A stretch of DNA of 64,000 nt, from NCBI RefSeq assembly GCF_900142655.1, contig NZ_FRBQ01000001.1, forward strand, positions 746,115 to 810,114. Reading direction: 5' to 3'. The notes beneath the pieces were generated by a model. It did not search any database and was not told the origin of the DNA. It worked only from the letters and a program-made list of their open reading frames with translations. Shown here piece by piece: positions 17,296 to 26,054 of this stretch (position 1 is the stretch's first letter; each line of letters opens with the position of its first letter). Made by a program: the position numbers and the translations under genes. Origin of the DNA: Phytopseudomonas punonensis. GTDB taxonomy: Bacteria; Pseudomonadota; Gammaproteobacteria; Pseudomonadales; Pseudomonadaceae.

Positions 17296-18348
17296 ATGAC
17301 CCGTAGCACCCTTGCCCTGCTCGTTGCCCTGGCCGCGAGCAGCGCCAGCGCCGCCGAACAGGTGCCGCTGTACAGCAACCTCAAGGACTGGCTGGTGGCG
17401 TGCGACAACACCCGCCACTGCACGGCGCTATCCAACGCCGCCGAGGAAGACGTGCAGACCCTACCTACCTGGAGCCTGAGCGTGAGCCGTGATGCAGGCC
17501 CGGAAGGCGCGCTGCATGTCGGCCTGTTCAGCTACAACAAGTCCAGCGGCCAACCGCTGCTCGATGGCAAGCCGCTGAAGGTAGCGCTGCAGCCGGGCAA
17601 GCTGACCGAGGGCTCGGTGCCCGAGGTGTACAGGGTCGACGGTGCCGACGCCGAGGCGCTGATCACCGAGCTGCGCAATGGCCAGCGCCTGCTGCTGCCT
17701 ACCGAGGAAGGCGAGGCGGTGACCTCGCTCAACGGCATGAGCGCGGCGCTGCTGCTGATGGATTCGGTGCAGGGCCGCCTGGGCACCACCACGGCGCTAC
17801 TACGCAAGGGCAGCAACCCGGCAGGCAGCGTACCGCCCGCCCCGGCCGCACCACTTGCGCCAACCTGGAAGGCGCCCAAGCCGCTGAGCGAAGTCGAGAG
17901 CAAGCGCGTGCTGAACGCGGTGATCACCGCCATGCGCAGCGACTGGGAAAAGGACATGGTCGAGGATGGCCTGCCCGAGGGCCAGACCTTCGCGCTCAGT
18001 GACCACGAGGCGCTGGTCATCCTCAAGACCGGCTGCGGCGCTTACAACTGCAACTACAGTCTGTACCAGGCGCCGCTCGACGGACCGCAACAGGCGCGCA
18101 AGGCAAGCATCCCTGAAATACCCATCTTCGAGGATCTGCCACCCAGCGGCAGCGTCGAGTTCGACCCGGCCACTGGTGACCTGAGCAGTTTCACATTGGC
18201 CATGGGCATGGGCGGCTGCGGCTTTACGCAACGCTGGCGTTACGACGGCAAGGGTTTCACAGCGATCCACGCCAGCATGCTGGGCACCTGCCTCGGCCTT
18301 GATTCAGCCTACTGGCCGGTACTGTGGCGCAGCGCCGAGAAACGCTGA
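17296..18348 (+). CDS. DUF1176 family periplasmic protein
   Basis: 350 residues with a Sec signal peptide (MTRSTLALLVALAASSASAA). The mature part begins EQVPLYSNLKDWLVACDNTRHC in two parts, which matches DUF1176 proteins, and has a C-terminal MGGCGFTQRWRYDGKGF segment. AGGA sits 6 nt before the ATG. An upstream in-frame extension from 16975 overlaps the MocR gene and is rejected. Function is not established for the family. The 3' end overlaps the convergent membrane-protein gene by 40 bp. Confidence 0.85.
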   Translation: MTRSTLALLVALAASSASAAEQVPLYSNLKDWLVACDNTRHCTALSNAAEEDVQTLPTWSLSVSRDAGPEGALHVGLFSYNKSSGQPLLDGKPLKVALQPGKLTEGSVPEVYRVDGADAEALITELRNGQRLLLPTEEGEAVTSLNGMSAALLLMDSVQGRLGTTTALLRKGSNPAGSVPPAPAAPLAPTWKAPKPLSEVESKRVLNAVITAMRSDWEKDMVEDGLPEGQTFALSDHEALVILKTGCGAYNCNYSLYQAPLDGPQQARKASIPEIPIFEDLPPSGSVEFDPATGDLSSFTLAMGMGGCGFTQRWRYDGKGFTAIHASMLGTCLGLDSAYWPVLWRSAEKR

Positions 18349-18977
18349 ACCTCCGCGAACAGTTTGCCCAGCGTGCGTTGCGCCTGGGCGGCCTGCAGGT
18401 ACTCATCGAGCAGGCCTGCAAGCTCCTCCATAGCGAGCCGCCGACCGTCGAGCATCGGGTTGAACAGCCATAGCCGCAGGCGCATGCCGCCGGCTACCGG
18501 ACGCGCATCCGGCGCAGACAGCGACTTGAAGCGCGGCGGCGCAAGCCCTTGCACGCGCTGCCCGGCCATCAGCGAGAACACCAGCGCCATGCTCAACGGG
18601 CGCTGATCGATCTCGAACCCATCGAAGCATTCCCAGGGCGTTGCCTCGCTCGCGTTGGCGAACTCCACGCCGCCGGCGGTTAACGCCATTACGCAGCTGC
18701 CATGCCGGCGGCTAAATGCCTCGGCACAGGCCAGAAGCGCCAAGCCTGCCGCAAGCAGCAGCGCGCCGGGCACCCAGCACAACCACTGCGCGGAGCGCAT
18801 GTGGATAAGGCTGGGCAAGCTGACCAGCCAGCCGCCGACAACGACCAGCAGCAAGGCGCACAAGCCGCTCATCAGGGTTTGTACGGAACAACGCTCATGA
18901 ATTTCGCAGCGCTGTTGCGGCCCATCGGCGTGGGCCTGCAGTTCGCTCAACAGCGCCTCGCGGCGGGCATCATCCAT
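18309..18977 (-). CDS. Hypothetical membrane protein, tandem paralog of the upstream gene
   Basis: 222 residues with two adjacent hydrophobic helices at about 35-53 and 65-85, then a soluble domain. The C-terminus reads GRRLAMEELAGLLDEYLQAA, closely resembling the end of the upstream gene product (GRKLDIDDLAALLTAYVQAA). The two genes share topology, order and overlap (8 bp), so they look like a tandem duplication. The fold after two TM helices resembles bacterial PH-like or YcxB-type membrane proteins, but this is only a guess. It overlaps the convergent DUF1176 gene by 40 bp. Confidence 0.72.
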   Translation of the reverse strand: MDDARREALLSELQAHADGPQQRCEIHERCSVQTLMSGLCALLLVVVGGWLVSLPSLIHMRSAQWLCWVPGALLLAAGLALLACAEAFSRRHGSCVMALTAGGVEFANASEATPWECFDGFEIDQRPLSMALVFSLMAGQRVQGLAPPRFKSLSAPDARPVAGGMRLRLWLFNPMLDGRRLAMEELAGLLDEYLQAAQAQRTLGKLFAEVQRFSALRHSTGQ

Positions 18978-19611
18978 GTTGTTTCAGGGCATCGAGCTGC
19001 TGCTGGGCCAGGGCGGCCTGCACGTAGGCAGTCAGCAGCGCGGCCAAGTCATCGATATCGAGCTTGCGGCCACCGCTCGCCACACCAGCAGAGTTGATGC
19101 GCACATGGGGCTGAGGCTTTTTCAGCACCATCGCCTGGTTGCCGAACAGCACCGATACCGGGCGATGGGTCGGCAGCACAGCGGTTTCGCTCAGGGTCAA
19201 TTTCTGTAGGGTTACCAGGCCTTCGTCTTTGACGAATACGTCGACCACGTCGGTCAGGTCGATGGGGCTGCTGAGCGCGGTGTGATGCAGCTCGCGGCGG
19301 GTCAGGCGCATGAACACCTCGCGGCCGGCGTTGCGGTGCTGCCAGGTGAGCAACATGAAAAACAGCGTCAGGAAGCCTCCGCAAATGATCAGGCCGGTCT
19401 TGCCGAAACTGAAGCCGCTCCAGAGCATACCCAGCGCCCCCAGGATCAGTACGGGGCCGAGCACCCAGTAGCGTTTGGTGTTGGTGAATTCCATCTGCTC
19501 GGGCACCCGCTCGATGACCTGAGTGAGTTCGGCCACCACCGCGTCGCGCTGGGCACCACGCGGGTAGGCTGTGCCGTCATCGGAGAAACGGGGCGATTGG
19601 GGGTGGTTCAT
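18970..19611 (-). CDS. Hypothetical membrane protein, first of a paralogous pair
   Basis: 213 residues. A hydrophilic N-terminus precedes two membrane helices at about 48-65 and 72-88, then a mostly beta/soluble domain (HTALSSPIDLTDVVDVFVKD) and an Ala/Gln-rich C-terminal helix. It overlaps the next gene by 8 bp and shares that gene's C-terminal helix pattern. Function unknown. The pair likely forms an operon and possibly a heteromeric membrane complex (inference). Confidence 0.72.
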   Translation of the reverse strand: MNHPQSPRFSDDGTAYPRGAQRDAVVAELTQVIERVPEQMEFTNTKRYWVLGPVLILGALGMLWSGFSFGKTGLIICGGFLTLFFMLLTWQHRNAGREVFMRLTRRELHHTALSSPIDLTDVVDVFVKDEGLVTLQKLTLSETAVLPTHRPVSVLFGNQAMVLKKPQPHVRINSAGVASGGRKLDIDDLAALLTAYVQAALAQQQLDALKQHG

Positions 19612-19750
19612 CGTGAAAATCCTCGCATGGACATGATGCGAGGATTATCCGGCCCGTCAGGTAGCCTGGGCAGCGGCGCGGCTGCCACTCACAACAATCG
19701 GCTGCGTGTTCACAGCTCTGCCTGCCAGTGGCCGGCGCGCCGCGGGGGAG

Positions 19751-20179
19751 TTACTGGGCCTTCAGGTAATCGGTGAGGAACGCCTGCGCGTTGCCCTGCT
19801 CCGAGAGGCTGTTGTCATAACCGACCATCAGCGGTTTGGCTTCACCCGGCAGGTACAGTTCGCCCCAACCGTTGCGAACCAGCAGCACCACGAACTTCTT
19901 GCCGTCGACCTGGGTGCTGTAGCGGGTGTCGCTGGAGGTCTTTTCCACGTCCATGCGCTGGATGCGCATGTCCCAGTCATGGTCCACGCCTTCGAGCTGC
20001 ACCAGCGCCTGGTTTTCGCTGCGCGCACCGATGCGCAGGGTCCATACCTTGATGCCCTGCTCGCCCGCAAAGGCCACCACTTTTGCCGCCACTTCGGGAC
20101 GTTCCTGCGCCTGCACCAGACCGCTCGCGACCGCCAGCAACATGGCCAGAACAGCTGCGCCTTTACCAAAAATCGTCAT
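19751..20179 (-). CDS. Hypothetical exported protein
   Basis: 142 residues from the ATG at 20179, chosen because AGGAG lies 7 nt upstream; other ATGs at 20185 and 20218 fit less well. The signal peptide is MNMTIFGKGAAVLAMLLAVA followed by SGLVQAQ. The mature part contains FVVLLVRNGWGELYLPGEAK and no cysteine. The family is not recognised. It is divergent from the AraC regulator at 20320, with about 140 bp between starts, which raises the chance of a regulatory link. Confidence 0.72.
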   Translation of the reverse strand: MTIFGKGAAVLAMLLAVASGLVQAQERPEVAAKVVAFAGEQGIKVWTLRIGARSENQALVQLEGVDHDWDMRIQRMDVEKTSSDTRYSTQVDGKKFVVLLVRNGWGELYLPGEAKPLMVGYDNSLSEQGNAQAFLTDYLKAQ

Positions 20180-20319
20180 GTTCATGCTCCTGTTGATAAC
20201 CACCGGTATTGAAATCAACCCGAGCCGGCCTGCCTAGCAGCGCAGCCGCGACGCACAACAATCAAGCTGCCGATCACAACGACTGACGGTCAGAGAACTC
20301 AGAGAGCGATAGCGGTACC

Positions 20320-21309
20320 ATGTCAAAGTGTGTCAATCGCAATCAAAGGATGCCTGTCCCGATGCAACGCTGGACCCCTTACCTGGACACGCAATTCTGC
20401 TTCGACCATCCCTCCGCGCTGGCCAAGGCAGGTGTGTTCGACCCCAGCACCCCGCGGGTGATGGGCAGCGCCATCGGTCACTACCGCGCGCGCACCGTAC
20501 GCCCGCACCTGCAGTATTTCGACTGCGACCTGCAGTTTCCCGAGCCACTGCGGATCGACAAAGTGCTGCCCGGCAGCCTGTGCATCGTGCAGGTGCTCGA
20601 TGGCAAATGGGAGCATCGCGTCGACGGCCAGCTGCACAGCTACACGCCCGGCACTCCCCGTGTGCTAGGGGTGAGCGAAAGCATGGAAGCGGTCGATCAG
20701 TTGCCGGCCGGCAGCCACGCGCGCATGGCCGGGCTGCGCATCGCCGCCGACTACCTGCGCGAACTGGCTGAAGAGGACCCTGACCTGCAACCGCTGCTCG
20801 GCCTGCTCGATGACGGCATCTGCTTTACCGAACTGCAGCGCTGCAAGGCACTCGGCGGGCTGCTGCAACGGCTTTACCAATCGCCTTATCACGGAACGCT
20901 GGAGCGTTTGCATCAGGAGAGCCTGAGCCTGGCGGTGCTGGTGGAATTGGCGGCGCACTTCAAGGGCCGCGCACCAGCCGCGCCGCAGCCGGCTCGCGGC
21001 CAACGCGACCTGGCCTATGAAGCGCGCCGCTTGCTCGATGGCAACCTGGAGCAGACGCCGGGCAGCCAGGCCCTGGCGCAGCAGCTGGGGGTCGGCGAAA
21101 CCACCTTGCGCCGGGCGTTCGCCCAGGTATTCGGCCAATCCATGCTGCAGTACGTGCGCCAGCAACGCATGGAACTGGCCCGTACGCTACTGCGCCAGCG
21201 CAAATGGCAAGTTGCGCAGATCGCCTATCGCCTCGGCTATACCAGCCCTGCCAACTTCAGCCATGCGTATCGGGCGCACTTCGGCCACCCACCGGGCGCG
21301 GAACGCTAG
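20320..21309 (+). CDS. AraC-family transcriptional regulator
   Basis: 329 residues with a C-terminal double helix-turn-helix. The signature is visible at LAQQLGVGETTLRRAFAQVF and VAQIAYRLGYTSPANFSHAY followed by RAHFG. The N-terminal half (DCDLQFPEPLRIDKVLPGSL) resembles the sensory region of PchR/iron-compound-type AraC regulators, but this is tentative. Start alternatives are 20350 and 20362; none has a clearly superior ribosome-binding site. No obvious enzyme target is adjacent other than the divergent exported protein. Confidence 0.85.
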   Translation: MSKCVNRNQRMPVPMQRWTPYLDTQFCFDHPSALAKAGVFDPSTPRVMGSAIGHYRARTVRPHLQYFDCDLQFPEPLRIDKVLPGSLCIVQVLDGKWEHRVDGQLHSYTPGTPRVLGVSESMEAVDQLPAGSHARMAGLRIAADYLRELAEEDPDLQPLLGLLDDGICFTELQRCKALGGLLQRLYQSPYHGTLERLHQESLSLAVLVELAAHFKGRAPAAPQPARGQRDLAYEARRLLDGNLEQTPGSQALAQQLGVGETTLRRAFAQVFGQSMLQYVRQQRMELARTLLRQRKWQVAQIAYRLGYTSPANFSHAYRAHFGHPPGAER

Positions 21310-21326
21310 AAAGAAGAGAGATCGCA

Positions 21327-21353
21327 GCTCGCCCCACCGCTGGCAGGGCGAGC
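21327..21353. terminator. Bidirectional terminator-like hairpin between convergent genes
   Basis: GCTCGCCC at 21327-21334 pairs with GGGCGAGC at 21346-21353. It sits between the AraC stop and the PilJ-domain gene stop. On the minus strand it is followed by a pyrimidine-rich run (TGCGATCTCTCTTC), so it more likely ends the PilJ-domain transcript. Confidence 0.5.
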
Positions 21354-21360
21354 AGGACGG

Positions 21361-22152
21361 TCAGAGCTGGTCGCCCTTGAGGCCGGCGTAGAGGCGGGTC
21401 ATTTCGTTGAGCTGGCGGAACATCGACTCGGCGTTCACCGCCACGATGGTCGGCACGAACTCCTTGGAGGCGAAGGCCTTGCTCGCGAACTGCCAGCGCG
21501 CGTCGGTCTTGCGCAGGGCGGCGGCGATTTCATCGTTCGGGGCGCCAGCGGCCTGCAGCTCTTTCATGATGGCGTCGAACTCCTTCACCGAGGCCTCGAA
21601 GTTGGCATCCAGGTTCGGCGCCTGCACGCCCCAGGCGCGCGCCATGTAGAACATTGCGGTGCGCTGGGTGAGTACACGGTTCCAGCCACTGCGGTTGATC
21701 GAATGGGAAGCGGCGTCGCCGTTGTGCTTCTCGAACAGGTCGGTGACGTGCTGGGCCTGCTTCACCAGCTCTTCGGCCTTGGCCAGCACGGCGGGTGCCT
21801 GGGCCTTGTCCGGCTTGGCGGTAACCATGCCGCGGTAAGCCGTCCAGATCACCTCGACCTGCGCCAACGCCGCACGCACTTCGTCATTGGTCGGGTGGGC
21901 CTTGAGCTTGGCATGGTGATCCTCGAACAGCGCGACGCTGGTGTTGAGCTGCTTGGTAGCATCATCAACCTTCACGTCGGAGCCGATCATCATGTAGTCC
22001 TTGGCCATGATCTGCCCCAGGCTGCGCTGCAGGCCAGCCATGTTCATGGCTTCCAGCGGCGCCATCTCTGCCCAGCAGACGAAGCTGAGGAGCCCGAGGC
22101 TAAGCAGAGCGGTTTGCAGGCAACGTTTAATCAACTCGGTATCCTCATCCAT
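21361..22152 (-). CDS. Exported protein with PilJ/type IV pili MCP N-terminal-like domain
   Basis: 263 residues from the ATG at 22152. A TTG at 22131, preceded by AGGA, would give a cleaner signal peptide (MIKRCLQTALLSLGLLSFVC followed by WA). The mature part is almost all helical. It contains MNMAGLQRSLGQIMAKDYMM, the methionine-rich amphipathic pattern of the NarX/PilJ-type sensor domain, apparently in duplicate (second half INRSGWNRVLTQRTAMFYMA). No signalling domain follows, so it is a stand-alone periplasmic binding or sensing module. A role with a separate chemoreceptor or kinase is possible but not shown. Confidence 0.72.
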   Translation of the reverse strand: MDEDTELIKRCLQTALLSLGLLSFVCWAEMAPLEAMNMAGLQRSLGQIMAKDYMMIGSDVKVDDATKQLNTSVALFEDHHAKLKAHPTNDEVRAALAQVEVIWTAYRGMVTAKPDKAQAPAVLAKAEELVKQAQHVTDLFEKHNGDAASHSINRSGWNRVLTQRTAMFYMARAWGVQAPNLDANFEASVKEFDAIMKELQAAGAPNDEIAAALRKTDARWQFASKAFASKEFVPTIVAVNAESMFRQLNEMTRLYAGLKGDQL

Positions 22153-22345
22153 GCGGTGACGGCGTGGGCAATTGAAACAGGCGAAGCACGACAGACGGTG
22201 CTGCCAGGATTTCGACGCCAGCGATGGAATCAATTCTAATCCATACGCCCGTCATTGACCTGCTGCTGCCGAGCGATAGGCGCTCCGATGACGGACGGAT
22301 ATGAAGATTGGTGAAGCGTGTCACATTGCCATCTGACGGCGACTC

Positions 22346-24820
22346 TTAATCAAGCGCCTCGATGCGCTCGCTAGCCGGCTGCGGGCGGCCGAACAGATAG
22401 CCCTGAAAATGTGAACAGCCCTCGGCCTTGAGCTGCTCGAACTGCTCGTCGGTCTCCACACCCTCGGCGGTGGTCTTGATCAGCAAGCTGCCGCTCATGC
22501 CGGTGATGGCGCGAACGATCGACAGCGCCTCGCGGCTTTTGCCCATGTCCTGCACGAAGGATTTGTCGATTTTGATGCGATCGAAGGAAAACGAGCGCAG
22601 GTAGCCCAGAGAAGAGTAGCCGGTGCCGAAATCATCCAGGGCGATGTTCAACCCTAGGGCCTTGAGCGCCTTGAGGGTTTCAATGTTGCCCTCGGTGTTT
22701 TCCAGCAGCACGGACTCGGTTATCTCCAGTTCCAGGCGCTCCGGCTCGAGCCCCGAATCGGCCAGTGCCAGGGCGACAATCTTCACTAGGTCGCTGCTCT
22801 TGAACTGCACCGGCGACAGGTTCACCGCCACCGTTTGCTTGCCGGGCCAGGTCGCCGCTTCCTGGCAGGCGAGGTTGAGCGCGCGGGCGCCCACGTCGTG
22901 GATCAGCCCGGTTTCCTCGGCGACGGGTATGAAATCCAGCGGCATGATCAGGCCGCTGCTCGGGTGCTGCCAGCGCATCAGCGCTTCATAGCCGCTAATC
23001 CGGTTGCTGCTGTGATCGATGATCGGCTGGTAATACATCTGCAGCTGGCCCATGTGCAACGCCGTACGCAGGTCCATCTCCATGGTGCGCCGGCGTCGCG
23101 CCGCGGCATCCAGCTCGGGATGGAAGTGTTCGTAACGATTGCGACCGTTGCGCTTGGCTTCGTAGAGCGCCATGTCGGCGTAGCGCATCAGTTGGTCAGC
23201 CTGCTGATGATCATCCGGGGAAATGGCGATACCGATGCTCACCCCAACCGAGAAACTGTGGCCATCGATCAGAAATACCGGCGCCACGGCGGCGATCAAC
23301 CGCTCAGCTGCGCGCTTGGCATCCTCGGCACTGTCCAGGCCGTTTAGCACCACGGCGAACTCGTCGCCACCGAGCCGCGCCAGGGTGTCGCACTCGCGCA
23401 GCACCATGTTGAGGCGCTGCCCCAAAGCGCGCAGCAAGCGATCGCCGAAGGCATGACCCAAGGCATCGTTGATGTTCTTGAAGTTGTCCAGATCCAGGCA
23501 CAGCACGGCAGTCAGCCCGCTTTTTTCAGCGCCGTCCTCCAGCGCCTCCCCGAGGCGTTCGGCAAACAGGGTGCGGTTGGGCAGCCCGGTCAGGGCATCG
23601 TGGTGCGCCATATGGTGGATCTGTGCGTGGGCGGCGAGCTCGTCGGTCACGTCTTCGGCAATCAGCAGCACGTAGCCCTTCTGGAATTCGGCGCTGGCGC
23701 TCTGCATTACCCGGGTACGCAGCATGCGCGGGCCGAGCTGGGTATCCAGACAATCTTCGGAGAGGTGCGGGGCATCGGCGCGAATACACTGATCCGACTG
23801 TTGTTCGATGAACTGGGCGATGGCCGGCGCCATGCACTGGTCAGCGCGGCGGCCGAGCATATCTATCGACAGGCAGCCGAACAGTTTCTCGGCTTGCGGG
23901 TTGGCCAGCAGAATCTCCCGGCTCTGGGTGTCCTGCACAATGACGCTGGCGGGAATGTTGGAAATCACCGAATCGAGAAACCGCGACAGCGTGGCCATTT
24001 CCTCGCTGTAGCTCTCCGCCAGTTCCTTGGCCTCTAGCAGCGCCAGCTCGTTCTGGCGACGCTCGGTGATATCGCGGGTGATCTTGGCGAAACCAATCAG
24101 CTGACCATCCTCGTCGTGGATGGCATCGATAACCACGCTGGTCCAGAACAGCGTGCCATCCTTGCGCACGCGCACGCCTTCAGCCTCGAAGCGTCCTTCG
24201 CTGCGGGCGGTCTCCAGCCCTCTGGCGGGGAGCCCGGACGCGCGATCTTCCGCGGTGTAGAACACCGAGAAATGCTGGCCGACGATTTCCTCGGCCTTGT
24301 AGCCTTTGGCGCGCTCGGCACCGGCATTCCAGTTCTCGACATGGCCCTGAGGATCGAGCATGTAGATCGCGTAATCGGTGACGCCCTGTACCAACAGGCG
24401 GAATCGCCGCTCCTGCTCACGCTGCTCGATCTGCAGGCGGCGCTGCTCGGTGCAGTCGCGGGTGATCTTGGCAAAACCGATCAACTGCCCGTCGTCATCG
24501 CGCACCGCATCGATCACCACATGGGCCCAGAACGAGCTGCCGTCCTTGCGCAGCCGCCACCCCTGAGCCTCGAAGCGGCCGGTGTCTCGGGCCTGCTGCA
24601 AGCCACGGCCGGGCACGCCATCGGCGCGCTCCTGCGCGCTGTAGAACACCGAAAAGTGCTGCCCGACGATCTCTGCGGCCAGGTAACCCTTGGCCCGCTG
24701 GGCACCCGCATTCCAGTTGGTGACGATGCCTTCGGGGCTGAGCAGGTAGATGGCGTAGTCCACCACACTCTGCACCAGCAGGCGGTACATCACGTCAGCA
24801 TTGGGTTGAGTGGCGAGCAT
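22346..24820 (-). CDS. PAS-PAS-PAS-GGDEF-EAL cyclic-di-GMP protein
   Basis: 824 residues from the ATG at 24820. Three PAS/PAC units cover about residues 12-125, 137-250 and 285-400. The first two are near-duplicates, sharing GQHFSVFY and LIGFAKITRD. Next comes a GGDEF domain with an intact catalytic motif (ARLGGDEFAVVLNG) and an intact inhibitory RxxD five residues before it (RECDTLARLGGDEF). The EAL domain has GYEALMRWQHP and the DDFGTGYSSLGYL loop, so both diguanylate cyclase and phosphodiesterase activity look possible. No membrane helix is seen, so it is a soluble sensor of an internal signal. An upstream ATG at 24964 is possible but adds a non-conserved Cys/Pro-rich stretch. Confidence 0.92.
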   Translation of the reverse strand: MLATQPNADVMYRLLVQSVVDYAIYLLSPEGIVTNWNAGAQRAKGYLAAEIVGQHFSVFYSAQERADGVPGRGLQQARDTGRFEAQGWRLRKDGSSFWAHVVIDAVRDDDGQLIGFAKITRDCTEQRRLQIEQREQERRFRLLVQGVTDYAIYMLDPQGHVENWNAGAERAKGYKAEEIVGQHFSVFYTAEDRASGLPARGLETARSEGRFEAEGVRVRKDGTLFWTSVVIDAIHDEDGQLIGFAKITRDITERRQNELALLEAKELAESYSEEMATLSRFLDSVISNIPASVIVQDTQSREILLANPQAEKLFGCLSIDMLGRRADQCMAPAIAQFIEQQSDQCIRADAPHLSEDCLDTQLGPRMLRTRVMQSASAEFQKGYVLLIAEDVTDELAAHAQIHHMAHHDALTGLPNRTLFAERLGEALEDGAEKSGLTAVLCLDLDNFKNINDALGHAFGDRLLRALGQRLNMVLRECDTLARLGGDEFAVVLNGLDSAEDAKRAAERLIAAVAPVFLIDGHSFSVGVSIGIAISPDDHQQADQLMRYADMALYEAKRNGRNRYEHFHPELDAAARRRRTMEMDLRTALHMGQLQMYYQPIIDHSSNRISGYEALMRWQHPSSGLIMPLDFIPVAEETGLIHDVGARALNLACQEAATWPGKQTVAVNLSPVQFKSSDLVKIVALALADSGLEPERLELEITESVLLENTEGNIETLKALKALGLNIALDDFGTGYSSLGYLRSFSFDRIKIDKSFVQDMGKSREALSIVRAITGMSGSLLIKTTAEGVETDEQFEQLKAEGCSHFQGYLFGRPQPASERIEALD

Positions 24821-25020
24821 GGCAATCCCGCAATCTGGATAGTGAAGCGGCTCAGGGCGAGCAGCACATGCGGGCGTGCAAGGCAGCCGCAGGCCGTTCA
24901 CGGGCATGGCGTTCACCAGGGGTTGCAGGAGAGTTTGCCGCGAAAGATGGCACGATGCCAGCAATTTATGACTAATCGGTCAGCATTTACCGACGGGGCG
25001 GGGAGGTATCAGAGGGACGA

Positions 25021-25052
25021 ACATGCCCTTCTGCCGAAGCAGAAGGGCATGT
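25021..25052. terminator. 14-bp perfect hairpin after the TerC gene
   Basis: ACATGCCCTTCTGC (25021-25034) and GCAGAAGGGCATGT (25039-25052) pair fully around a CGAA tetraloop, 7 bp beyond the TerC stop on the minus strand. U-tracts are weak. The exceptional stem still argues for termination or 3'-end protection. Confidence 0.7.
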
Positions 25053-25059
25053 GCGACAG

Positions 25060-25824
25060 TCAGGGCGCCTTGTTGGCCTGGGCGTTGGCTTTGCGCTTGG
25101 CCCGGCGGGAGAACATATTGAGGCCCTCGATCACGGCAGAGAATGCCATCGCCGCATAGAGGTAGCCTTTTGGCACATGAGCGCCGAAGCCTTCAGCGAT
25201 CAGCGTCATGCCGATCATGATCAAAAAGCCCAGCGCCAGCATCACCACGGTCGGGTTGTTGTTGATGAAGCGCGCCAGCGGGTCGGCGGCGAGCAACATC
25301 ACGGTCACGGCGGCAACTACGGCAACCACCATGATCGGCACGTGGGGCGTCATGCCCACGGCGGTGATGATGCTATCGACCGAGAACACCAGGTCGAGCA
25401 GCAGGATCTGCACAATCACCGCACCGAAGCCGACGGTTGCCGCGCGGCCAACAAACATGTCGCCTTCGGGCTCCGGGTCCATGGCGTGGTGGATTTCCTT
25501 GGTGGCCTTCCAGAGCAGGAACAGGCCGCCGGCGATCAGGATGATGTCCTTCCAGGAAAACGCCTGACCGAACAGCTCGATCACTGGGTCGACCAGTTTG
25601 ACGATCCACGCCACGGTGCCGAGCAGCGCCAGGCGCAGGATCAGCGCCGCACCAATACCGAGGCGACGGGCTTTGGCGCGCTGATGCTCGGGCAGTTTGT
25701 TGGTGAGAATGGAAATGAAGATCAGGTTGTCGATGCCCAGTACCACTTCCATGACCACTAGAGTGGCCAGTGCGACCCAGGCAGCGGGGTCGCTCGTCAA
25801 TTGCAGGATATATTCCACGATCAC
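25060..25824 (-). CDS. TerC family integral membrane protein
   Basis: 254 residues with about seven membrane helices. The TerC-family acidic motifs are visible: [18 protein letters not shown] near the N-terminus and [18 protein letters not shown] in the middle, each with conserved Asp in a helix. Family members are linked to metal (Mn) export or tellurium resistance. Here there are no ter genes alongside, so a manganese or general metal homeostasis role is more likely than tellurite resistance (inference). Alone in its transcription unit. The upstream region 25825-26054 is AT-rich and holds its promoter plus a terminator for the preceding operon. Confidence 0.85.
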   Translation of the reverse strand: MIVEYILQLTSDPAAWVALATLVVMEVVLGIDNLIFISILTNKLPEHQRAKARRLGIGAALILRLALLGTVAWIVKLVDPVIELFGQAFSWKDIILIAGGLFLLWKATKEIHHAMDPEPEGDMFVGRAATVGFGAVIVQILLLDLVFSVDSIITAVGMTPHVPIMVVAVVAAVTVMLLAADPLARFINNNPTVVMLALGFLIMIGMTLIAEGFGAHVPKGYLYAAMAFSAVIEGLNMFSRRAKRKANAQANKAP

Positions 25825-25920
25825 GCACTTTATGGCTGAACAGAAGGCGCATTCTGTGCTTTTGTCAGAACAACAAATATGACAATTTGCGACAAATCAT
25901 TTCATTCTTGCTACACGCCT

Positions 25921-25941
25921 AAAACGCCCTGAAATCGGGCG
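25921..25941 (-). terminator. Likely terminator of the nirBD-FNT-kinase operon
   Basis: On the minus strand CGCCC (25941-25937) and GGGCG (25929-25925) pair around a 7-nt loop and are followed by TTTTAGGCG. It lies about 115 bp past the kinase stop and before the TerC promoter. The stem is short, so confidence is moderate. Confidence 0.5.
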
Positions 25942-26054
25942 CCTGCGCCGATTCACGCTACCCATTTAACAGCGAGATTCAGGCTGAACCCGGCGCCTGA
26001 AATCATGATCTTCTTGCATGCTCCGAACGTCCATTGAGCGGCGCGTTTCCCCCC

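Noticed and set aside
22131..22233. A longer PilJ-domain protein from a TTG at 22233
   Set aside because: The extra residues contain three cysteines and no signal character, and the upstream sequence lacks a ribosome-binding site.
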